The translations under genes and the position numbers were made by a program. A DNA stretch of 11,535 bases from NCBI GenBank assembly GCA_964631565.1, contig CAZVYJ010000073.1:1-11535 (forward strand), given 5' to 3'. The notes beneath the pieces were generated by a model. It was not told where the DNA came from, did not search any database, and saw only the letters and a program-made list of their open reading frames with translations. Positions 5,910 through 11,114 of the stretch are shown piece by piece (the stretch's first letter is position 1; each line of letters starts with the position of its first letter). The stretch is from CAZVYJ01 sp964631565 (GTDB taxonomy: Bacteria; Planctomycetota; Phycisphaerae; SM23-33).

Positions 5910-8084
5910 CTAGGCAATCTTGCTGCCAATCTGGTAGACCGCCAGCGTTACGACGTAGGCCAGCGCGGTCAGGTAGGCCAGCTGGAACAGGCCCCACTTC
6001 CACGAGCCGCTTTCGCGCGAGGTCGCGACGATGGTGGCTACGCACGGTGCGGTTATCAGGCAGAAGAGCATCACGCACAGGCCCTGCAGCGGCGTGTAGT
6101 TTGCGGCGATGTGTTTCTGCAGCGACTCGGACTTTTCATCCATGCCCTCGCCGAGCGAGAAGATGACGCCCATCTGCCCGACGAACGCCTCCTTGGCGGC
6201 TAAGGCGGGTATCAGCGCGGTCGATATCCGCCAGTCGAAGCCCAGCGGCTTCATCGCCGGGGCTATCCATTCGCCGAACCGCCCGATGGCCGAGTGCCGC
6301 AGCTTCATCTCGTGTGCGGCGTGATCGATATCGTCGAGCCGCTCGGCCTGCCGGTCGGCGGGAAGGTTGGCGGCCTTTATCTCCGCGCGCTGGGCGTCGT
6401 AGTAATCCTTGTCGGCCTGGCTGGGGCCAGGCCAGGTCGAAAGCGCCCACATGACGATGACGGCCGCCAGTATCACCGTGCCGGCCTTCTTGACGTATTC
6501 CCACGTGCGCTCCCACATGTGCAGCAGCAGTCCCTTGGCCGTCGGCATGCGGTATGGCGGCAGCTCCATGACGAAGGCGGCCGACTCGCCGCGGAATATC
6601 GTCGCGCGGAAGAGTTTCGCCAGCGCGACGGCCAGCAGGATGCCGATCGCGTAGATGCCGAACAGTATCAGCCCGCGGTTGGACACGCTGACGATGCCGA
6701 ACAGGCTGATGTTCTTCTGCGGGAAGAACGCCCCGAGGATAAGTATGTAAATCGGCAGCCGCGCGCTGCAGCTCATAAGCGGCAGCACCATCATGGTGGT
6801 CATGCGGTCGCGGCGGGTTTCGAGCGTCCGCGTGGCGAGGATGCCCGGCACGGAGCAGCCGAACCCGATGAGCATCGGCACGAAGCTCCGACCGTGCAGG
6901 CCGATGCGGTGCATCATGGCGTCGATTATGAACGCCGCGCGGGCCATGTAGCCGCTGTCTTCCAAGAACGCGACGGCGAGGTACATCAGCAGTATCAGCG
7001 GTATGAAAACCAACACCGCGCCGACGCCGCCTATCAGCCCGTCGACGACTAAGCTCTGCAGCAGGTCGCGGCCTTCCAGCAGCCCGCCGACGTAATCGCC
7101 GAGCAGCCCCATGCCGCTGTCGAGCAGGTTCACTATCGGATTGCCCAGCGCGAAGACGAGCTGGAACGTCAGGAACATCATCGCCGCGAAAATCGGCAGG
7201 GCGAGGAAGCGGTTGGTCAGCACGGCGTCGATGGTTTCGCTCCAGTTCCGCCGCTGCTGAACCTGGCTGACCGCCTCGGCGCACGCGCCGGAGATGAAAC
7301 CGTAACGCCGATCGGCGAGGATAATCTCGGCCGAGTCGCCGCAGACGCTCTCGATGCGGCTGCGATGCTGCTCGGCCATCGCGAACAGTTCATCCGTGTT
7401 GCCGGCCTTGCTTACGCGGTCGCGGGTTTCGCTGTCGTTTTCCAGCAGCTTCAGCGCGAACCAGCGCGGTCGGCGGGCGAGAAAATCATTGCGTGCAGCT
7501 ATCGCGGCCGTCAACTGCTCGACGTGCGGCTCGATCTCGCCGCCGTAATTTATGCGCCGGTACGCCTCGATAGCCTGCAAGCCGCGACCGGCCGTCTCGA
7601 CGGCCTTGTCGAGCAGCTCGTCGATGCCCTTGCCGCGATGGCCGACGGTGCTGACTATCGGCACGCCGAGAAGCCCGCCCAGCCGCTCGGTGTCTATCCG
7701 GTAGCCGCGGCAGACGGCCACATCAGACATGTTGAACGCCAGCACCAGCGGCACGCCAAGCTCCATGAGCTGCGTGGCCAGGTACAGGTTCCGCTCGAGA
7801 TTGGACGCGTCCACGACGTCGATAACCACGTCGGGCTGCTCTTCTATGAGGAACGTCCGCGCGACGGTCTCGTCGATGCTGTACGGCGTCAGGCTGTACG
7901 TGCCCGGCAGGTCCACGACGTTCAGCGTCACGCCGCGTCGGACGGCCTGGCCTTCCTTTTTCTCCACCGTTACGCCGGGATAATTGCCCACGTGCTGACG
8001 TGAGCCTGTTATCGCGTTGAATATCGTCGTCTTGCCGCAGTTCGGGTTGCCGGCAAGTGCTACGGTGTATTCTTGTTTGCTCAT
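5910..8084 (-). CDS. feoB: FeoB, ferrous iron transport protein B
   Basis: GTP-binding inner-membrane transporter that imports Fe(II). The cytoplasmic N-terminal G domain shows G1 GNPNCGKTT (12-20), switch residue T39 in GNYPGVTVEKKEG, G3 DLPG (58-61) and G4 NMSD (118-121). The membrane part starts near residue 290 and contains the two gate motifs with conserved cysteines, GFGCSVPGILATRT (C410) and SCSARLPIY (C439), followed by further hydrophobic segments to the C-terminus. At 724 aa it is slightly shorter than the E. coli protein of about 773 aa, and the C-terminal part lacks a FeoC-like extension. It follows a DtxR-family regulator by 32 bases on the same strand, which indicates a co-transcribed operon. 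No feoA is present. There is no Shine-Dalgarno sequence before the ATG; the 15 bases upstream are A/C/T-rich. This start is nevertheless favoured by the G1 motif at the usual distance. Confidence 0.96.
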   Translation of the reverse strand: MSKQEYTVALAGNPNCGKTTIFNAITGSRQHVGNYPGVTVEKKEGQAVRRGVTLNVVDLPGTYSLTPYSIDETVARTFLIEEQPDVVIDVVDASNLERNLYLATQLMELGVPLVLAFNMSDVAVCRGYRIDTERLGGLLGVPIVSTVGHRGKGIDELLDKAVETAGRGLQAIEAYRRINYGGEIEPHVEQLTAAIAARNDFLARRPRWFALKLLENDSETRDRVSKAGNTDELFAMAEQHRSRIESVCGDSAEIILADRRYGFISGACAEAVSQVQQRRNWSETIDAVLTNRFLALPIFAAMMFLTFQLVFALGNPIVNLLDSGMGLLGDYVGGLLEGRDLLQSLVVDGLIGGVGAVLVFIPLILLMYLAVAFLEDSGYMARAAFIIDAMMHRIGLHGRSFVPMLIGFGCSVPGILATRTLETRRDRMTTMMVLPLMSCSARLPIYILILGAFFPQKNISLFGIVSVSNRGLILFGIYAIGILLAVALAKLFRATIFRGESAAFVMELPPYRMPTAKGLLLHMWERTWEYVKKAGTVILAAVIVMWALSTWPGPSQADKDYYDAQRAEIKAANLPADRQAERLDDIDHAAHEMKLRHSAIGRFGEWIAPAMKPLGFDWRISTALIPALAAKEAFVGQMGVIFSLGEGMDEKSESLQKHIAANYTPLQGLCVMLFCLITAPCVATIVATSRESGSWKWGLFQLAYLTALAYVVTLAVYQIGSKIA

Positions 8085-8116
8085 ATTGTTTTGTTATGTC
8101 ACTGGCCGGGCCGCAG

Positions 8117-8554
8117 TCAATTCGCCCTGGGCCGGCTGAAAAGTTTCAACACCGTCTTCGCGCGGGGGTTTTCCATGGCGAACTCGGTGAATTTCTTTAT
8201 GCGCCGCAGCACGTCGCGGCCCATCGCGTGCTCCATGCGGCAGGCGTTGGTCTCGGCCGTTGCGTTGTGCAGGCCGAGCACGTCGCGGAGAAACCGCTTG
8301 ATTATCGCGTGGCGGTTGGCGACCAGCTCCGCCTGCTGCCTGCCTGCGGCCGTCAGCGTAACCGACTTGTACGGGTCGTAGTTCACCAGCCTGCGGCGCT
8401 TCAGCGCCTTTATCGCCCCGGTCGCCGACGGCTGGGCCACACCGAGCCGCTCGGCCACCTCGCTGACATGGGCTGCACCGCCCTTGCCGGCAATCGCCAG
8501 TATGGCCTCGAGATAATCTTCCTGCGATTCGGTAAGTTCCTTTACTGCCGCCAT
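8117..8554 (-). CDS. DtxR/MntR-family metal-dependent transcriptional regulator
   Basis: A 145-aa repressor of the DtxR/MntR family, expected to bind DNA when loaded with Fe(II) or Mn(II). Residues 10-65 form the winged helix (VSEVAERLGVAQPSATGAIK is the helix-turn-helix), and the rest is the dimerisation and metal-binding domain. Likely ligands by comparison with B. subtilis MntR and DtxR are D13, E16, H82, C105, E108 and H109, the last three in CRMEH. The Cys replaces the MntR E99 as in DtxR, while D13 replaces the DtxR M10. There is no C-terminal SH3/FeoA-like domain, so it belongs to the short form. It is the first gene of an operon with feoB and probably represses its own promoter. The start has only a weak ribosome binding site (GGTGG), but the alignment of EDYLEAI supports it. 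Confidence 0.9.
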   Translation of the reverse strand: MAAVKELTESQEDYLEAILAIAGKGGAAHVSEVAERLGVAQPSATGAIKALKRRRLVNYDPYKSVTLTAAGRQQAELVANRHAIIKRFLRDVLGLHNATAETNACRMEHAMGRDVLRRIKKFTEFAMENPRAKTVLKLFSRPRAN

Positions 8555-8583
8555 GAGTCCACCATGCCTTTCCTTGCTTTATT

Positions 8584-8629
8584 AAATTTCATAGCCGCGC
8601 CTATAAAATATAGGCATGACTATAAATTT
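8584..8629. promoter_or_regulatory. Putative operator for the DtxR/MntR-like regulator
   Basis: A perfect dyad GCCTATA (8599-8605) / TATAGGC (8609-8615) surrounds AAA. A second symmetric pair lies outside it: ATAG at 8591-8594 and CTAT at 8620-8623, each exactly 4 bases from the core. AAATTT words at 8584-8589 and 8624-8629 extend the near-symmetry. The core covers the -10 box of the regulator-feoB promoter, so bound repressor would block transcription. DtxR-family boxes are typically AT-rich dyads with GCC/GGC half-sites of this kind. That the neighbouring regulator binds here is inferred from position and symmetry. Confidence 0.6.
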
Positions 8630-8634
8630 GGCAA
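8607..8634 (-). promoter_or_regulatory. Promoter of the regulator-feoB operon
   Basis: On the minus strand TTGCCA (8629-8634) and TATATT (8607-8612) are separated by 16 bases; each matches 5 of 6 consensus positions. Transcription would start near 8600, about 45 bases before the regulator's ATG. It is the best promoter in the window, and its -10 element sits inside the dyad described separately. Confidence 0.65.
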
Positions 8635-8653
8635 GAAGAAAATGCCTGATGTT

Positions 8654-8714
8654 TAATGACCAATGTCTAATTGAATGACCAATGACTAATGTCGAATGAC
8701 AATTGTCGATTGGC
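8654..8714. repeat. Degenerate heptamer array A (NAATGAC type)
   Basis: Nine units hold a 7-base period with one 5-base unit. Examples are TAATGAC (8654), CAATGTC (8661), GAATGAC (8673), CAATGAC (8680), TAATGTC (8687) and GAATGAC (8694); the array ends with AATTGTC and GATTGGC. The unit resembles heptameric STRR (short tandemly repeated repetitive) sequences known from filamentous cyanobacteria. It lies in the divergent spacer between the regulator and the esterase and codes for nothing I can support. Confidence 0.7.
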
Positions 8715-8724
8715 GTGTCAGTCG

Positions 8725-8789
8725 GCAGGGCGAGCACCTGTGGTGCTAGCGGAGACGGCAATATCCCGCGAACAAGTTGCTCGCCCTGC
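8725..8789. repeat. Composite two-hairpin repeat, copy A
   Basis: Outer arms GCAGGGCGAGCA (8725-8736) and TGCTCGCCCTGC (8778-8789) are perfect reverse complements. Inside the left end a hairpin GCGAGCACC-TGT-GGTGCTAGC forms with one mismatch. The right end holds GCGAACAAGTTGCTCGC, a shortened version of the perfect hairpin in copy B (11389-11408). The words ATATCCCGCGA and ACAAGTTGCTCGCCCTGC are shared with copy B. The layout resembles paired REP/BIME-type intergenic elements; no transposase is nearby. Confidence 0.72.
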
Positions 8790-8792
8790 ACC

Positions 8793-8837
8793 TTTTTCCA
8801 ATCTCTTTGAATTTGTGTAATCTGTGTAATTTGTGGA
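8793..8837. repeat. Degenerate nonamer array (ATTTGTGTA type)
   Basis: Units with a 9-base period include TCTCTTTGA (8802), ATTTGTGTA (8811), ATCTGTGTA (8820) and ATTTGTGGA (8829), preceded by a weaker unit at 8793. It follows copy A of the two-hairpin element by 3 bases and ends about 45 bases before the promoter candidate of the esterase gene. Confidence 0.6.
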
Positions 8838-8881
8838 CTCCCGATTTCCCTCCCGTAAGCGTTACCGCCGTTGACTTGCAG

Positions 8882-8890
8882 TGTTATAGT
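8882..8890 (+). promoter_or_regulatory. Extended -10 promoter candidate for the esterase gene
   Basis: TGTTATAGT at 8882-8890 is an extended -10 motif (TG, one base, then TATAGT with 5 of 6 consensus matches). No good -35 box lies 16-18 bases upstream. Transcription would start near 8897 and leave a leader of about 30 bases with AAGGAG at its end. Confidence 0.35.
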
Positions 8891-8927
8891 GGATAAACCC
8901 TATGCCCTTTGGAGCAAGGAGCCGAAA

Positions 8928-9749
8928 ATGAGCTGCGACAAGTGCGAGTTTGAACCGAAAACGTACGAATTAGGCCCCGATTCCCAGCCTCAGCCGGGCG
9001 TGCCCAGGGGGACTATAACCGAGCACGAAATGACCAGCAGGATATTCCCCGGCGCGTGGCGGAAGTACTGGGTTTACGTACCGGCGCAGTACGATCCGAC
9101 CGCGGCCGCCTGCGTCATGGTGTTCCAAGACGGCGAAGGGTATCTGTCCAACGATAACCGCGCGAACGTCGTCATGGACAATCTCATCCACAAGAAGGAA
9201 ATCCCAGTGATGATCGGGATTTTCGTAAATCCCGGCAAGGTCGCCGACGCTCCGCCGACGCCCGGCCACGACGGCAGCCAGAGAAGCATCGAATACGATA
9301 CGCTCAGCGGGCGCTACGCCAGCTTCCTGATGGAAGAGATAATTCCGCCGGTGGCGGCGAAATACAATCTCCGCAGCGACGCAGCCGGCCGGGGCATATG
9401 CGGCTGCAGCTCGGGCGGCATCTGCGCGTTCACGGTCGCGTGGGAGCGGCCTGATGCGTTCAGCAAGGTTCTCAGCCACGTCGGCAGCTTCGCCGACATT
9501 CGCGGCGGGCACGTTTACCCCACGCTTATCCGCAAGACGGACAAGAAACCCATTCGCGTGTTCCTGCAGAGCGGTTCGGCCGACCTTGACTGCGGCTGGG
9601 GCAATTGGCCGCTGGCGAACCAGGAGATGGCTGCTGCCCTGAAGTTCAAAGGATACGACTACATGTTCGCCTACGGGACCGAAGGGCACAACATGAAGCA
9701 CGGCGCAGCCATCCTGCCGCAATCGCTGCGCTGGCTGTGGAGGGAATAA
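8928..9749 (+). CDS. Alpha/beta-hydrolase esterase of the Fes / esterase-D type
   Basis: The 273-aa product belongs to the putative-esterase family (PF00756/COG2382 type), which includes enterochelin esterase and feruloyl or acetyl-xylan esterases. The nucleophile motif is GCSSGG (159-164), giving Ser161 in GxSxG. The acid is probably D219 or D221 in SGSADLDCGWGNW, and the histidine is H254 in EGHNMKHG. RKYWVYVPAQYD (45-56) and MVFQDGEGY (64-72) are typical early-strand and oxyanion regions. There is no signal peptide, so it should act in the cytoplasm. The ATG at 8928 has AAGGAG 6 bases upstream; a TTG at 8871 in frame adds 19 residues and is less likely. It is transcribed divergently from the regulator-feoB operon. 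Iron release from a siderophore ester would fit that neighbourhood, but deacylation of a sugar ester is equally possible. Confidence 0.82.
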   Translation: MSCDKCEFEPKTYELGPDSQPQPGVPRGTITEHEMTSRIFPGAWRKYWVYVPAQYDPTAAACVMVFQDGEGYLSNDNRANVVMDNLIHKKEIPVMIGIFVNPGKVADAPPTPGHDGSQRSIEYDTLSGRYASFLMEEIIPPVAAKYNLRSDAAGRGICGCSSGGICAFTVAWERPDAFSKVLSHVGSFADIRGGHVYPTLIRKTDKKPIRVFLQSGSADLDCGWGNWPLANQEMAAALKFKGYDYMFAYGTEGHNMKHGAAILPQSLRWLWRE

Positions 9750-9819
9750 GGCAGGGAGCAGGCGGCAGGCAATAGGCAGCAGGATTTGCGATTTTCGATT
9801 GCAGATTGTTGATTGTTCT
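9750..9819. repeat. Degenerate heptamer array B (NGCAGGC drifting to TTGNNGA)
   Basis: Ten consecutive 7-base units start on the base after the esterase TAA. The first five are of the type AGCAGGC / GGCAGGC (9757-9770). The last five are TTTGCGA, TTTTCGA, TTGCAGA, TTGTTGA and TTGTTCT (9785-9819). The phase does not break where the unit changes, so two different sequence families share one frame. The first half is related in opposite orientation to the array at 11421-11455. Confidence 0.68.
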
Positions 9820-9846
9820 ACCGGCTGGCTGACGCAGCAATTCGTC

Positions 9847-9916
9847 AATCTCAAATCGACAATTCACGTTTACCCGATTACTATTTACAAATTACCGATT
9901 ACTATTTCAGCGTTTC
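9847..9916. repeat. Degenerate heptamer array C (NNATTAC type)
   Basis: Ten consecutive 7-base units, including AATCGAC (9854), AATTCAC (9861), CGATTAC (9875 and 9896), TATTTAC (9882) and AAATTAC (9889). A 13-base word (CCGATTACTATTT) recurs at 9874 and 9895, exactly three units apart. The array runs into the stop codon of the converging paralogue gene (9915-9917). Together with array B it fills nearly all of the 165-base convergent spacer; the 27 bases between them show nothing else. Confidence 0.65.
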
Positions 9917-10469
9917 AGCGGCCGCGCCCGCCGCCGGCTCCGCCGCCCGGCCCGCCGCCGCCCCAGTCCCTGTCATTGGTGTGGTCTCTGGTCCTGTCGA
10001 GCGGAGACTTGTAGAAAATCTCGTCGTCCCTGCCGGGGGTGCGCCGGGCTATCAGCTTTTTGTTGAGATACATTTCAACAATGACGTATTCTTCCTTGAC
10101 GCCTGCCGGCATGAACTGCAGGCTCATCGACTGCAGCTCATGCAGGGCCCGCATGATGTCGCGCCTGACTATTTTGTCCGGATCGGCGTCTTTCGTCAGC
10201 TGCACCTGGGCCCGCAGATAAACCGCCTTTTCGCCCGGGTCAGCCTGGATTTTGGTGGCCTCGAATGCGCCCCTTACGCCAAGCGCCAGAGGCTCGGCCG
10301 ACTTGAACTGCTTTTCAATGCACCCGACCTCGACTTCCGTAAGCTCCTGGTCCTGGTTCAGCTCCCTGGACAGGTATGCGAATTTCAGCTTCTCGACGGC
10401 ATTGTTGCCCGCGATGCCGAGTCCGACACCGGCCAGCAGCACGACAGCTATCGGTAATATTCGCTTCAT
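9915..10469 (-). CDS. Unknown protein with N-terminal hydrophobic segment and Gly/Arg tail (paralogue 2)
   Basis: I do not recognise the family. The 184-aa product starts with a short basic stretch and a hydrophobic segment (about 4-21, ILPIAVVLLAGVGLGIA), a signal peptide or membrane anchor. The core (25-157) contains VEVGCIEKQF, GAFEATKIQA, VYLRAQVQL and NKKLIARR, all shared with the gene upstream. It ends in a low-complexity tail from 168, GGGGPGGGAGGGRGR, that the paralogue lacks. The ATG at 10469 is chosen because AAGGAA (10477-10482) lies 7 bases upstream; a start at 10499 would put charged residues before the hydrophobic segment. Its start lies 4 bases after the stop of the preceding gene and its ribosome binding site overlaps that gene, suggesting translational coupling. 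It is probably secreted or membrane-tethered, with the core outside the cytoplasm. Confidence 0.72.
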   Translation of the reverse strand: MKRILPIAVVLLAGVGLGIAGNNAVEKLKFAYLSRELNQDQELTEVEVGCIEKQFKSAEPLALGVRGAFEATKIQADPGEKAVYLRAQVQLTKDADPDKIVRRDIMRALHELQSMSLQFMPAGVKEEYVIVEMYLNKKLIARRTPGRDDEIFYKSPLDRTRDHTNDRDWGGGGPGGGAGGGRGR

Positions 10470-10473
10470 GGGA

Positions 10474-11004
10474 TTATTCCTTGGAGTTGTTTTCGTCATC
10501 GGACTTCAGCATGTCCTGCGGATCGAAAGTTATCATGTCGACTTTTTCCGGCGCGCGTTTGGCTATCAGCTTTTTTCCGGCGTAAAGCTCGAATACGAGG
10601 TTCTTGCGGTCAATTCCGCCCGGAAGGCATTTCTGAGCGCTGCTCTGAAGCTTGCCGAGCGCCTGCGCGACACGGGCGTTATCGATCTTGTCCGGCTTGA
10701 CGTCCTTCTGAAGCTGAACCTGCGCCTTGACGTACACGGCGTCTTCGCGCGGCTCGGCCTTGATGGACGTGGCTTCGAAGCTGCCGCCCAGCTTGATGGG
10801 GCTGGCGACCTTGAACCGCCTTTCCAGGCAACCGACCTCCATAGCGGTTATCTCCCGCATCTTGTTGAGCTTTTCTGACAGATAGGGGAATTTAAGTTTT
10901 TTGACGGCCGCGTCTCCGGCCACTCCTGCGCCGATACCTGCGAACAGCACGGCGGTAATGAAGAACGCTGTTCGCATCCGGCTCGCCCGCATGATCTGTT
11001 TCAT
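10474..11004 (-). CDS. Unknown protein with N-terminal hydrophobic segment (paralogue 1)
   Basis: I do not recognise the family. The 176-aa product has a basic start and a hydrophobic segment (about 12-29, TAFFITAVLFAGIGAGVA) followed by a core parallel to that of the next gene. Shared stretches include KKLKFPYLS, MEVGCLERRF, GSFEATSIKA, VYVKAQVQLQKD and GKKLIAKR. About 60 of 130 aligned core residues are identical by my count, so the two arose by tandem duplication. One cysteine (C59 in EVGC) is kept in both; C126 is unique here. The tail is acidic and polar (KSDDENNSKE) where the sister has Gly/Arg. AAGGAG (11013-11018) 8 bases upstream supports the ATG at 11004. It is the first gene of a two-gene operon. 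A role in the cell envelope is plausible but only inferred. Confidence 0.74.
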   Translation of the reverse strand: MKQIMRASRMRTAFFITAVLFAGIGAGVAGDAAVKKLKFPYLSEKLNKMREITAMEVGCLERRFKVASPIKLGGSFEATSIKAEPREDAVYVKAQVQLQKDVKPDKIDNARVAQALGKLQSSAQKCLPGGIDRKNLVFELYAGKKLIAKRAPEKVDMITFDPQDMLKSDDENNSKE

Positions 11005-11114
11005 CGGATTCGCTCCTTTTACCCATTGCCCGCCCGCCGCCCATATAGGTTTTACCGGCCGGGCTTTAAGTGAATATAGGTACGGCTATGTTTCAGACCG
11101 CCGGGCCTGCCTTC
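11005..11114 (-). promoter_or_regulatory. Upstream region of the paralogue pair with twin AT-rich words
   Basis: This stretch must hold the promoter of the two-gene operon. On the minus strand ACCTATAT occurs twice (11043-11050 and 11074-11081 on the + strand as ATATAGGT), 31 bases apart; either could be a -10 region, but neither has a good -35 box. The word AATATAGG at 11073-11080 equals one half of the dyad core at the feoB operon (8607-8614). Shared regulation is possible but unproven. Confidence 0.25.

Noticed and set aside
8654..8837. CRISPR-like array between the regulator and the esterase
   Set aside because: The repeats are 7-9 bases with no spacers of constant length, and no cas gene is present.
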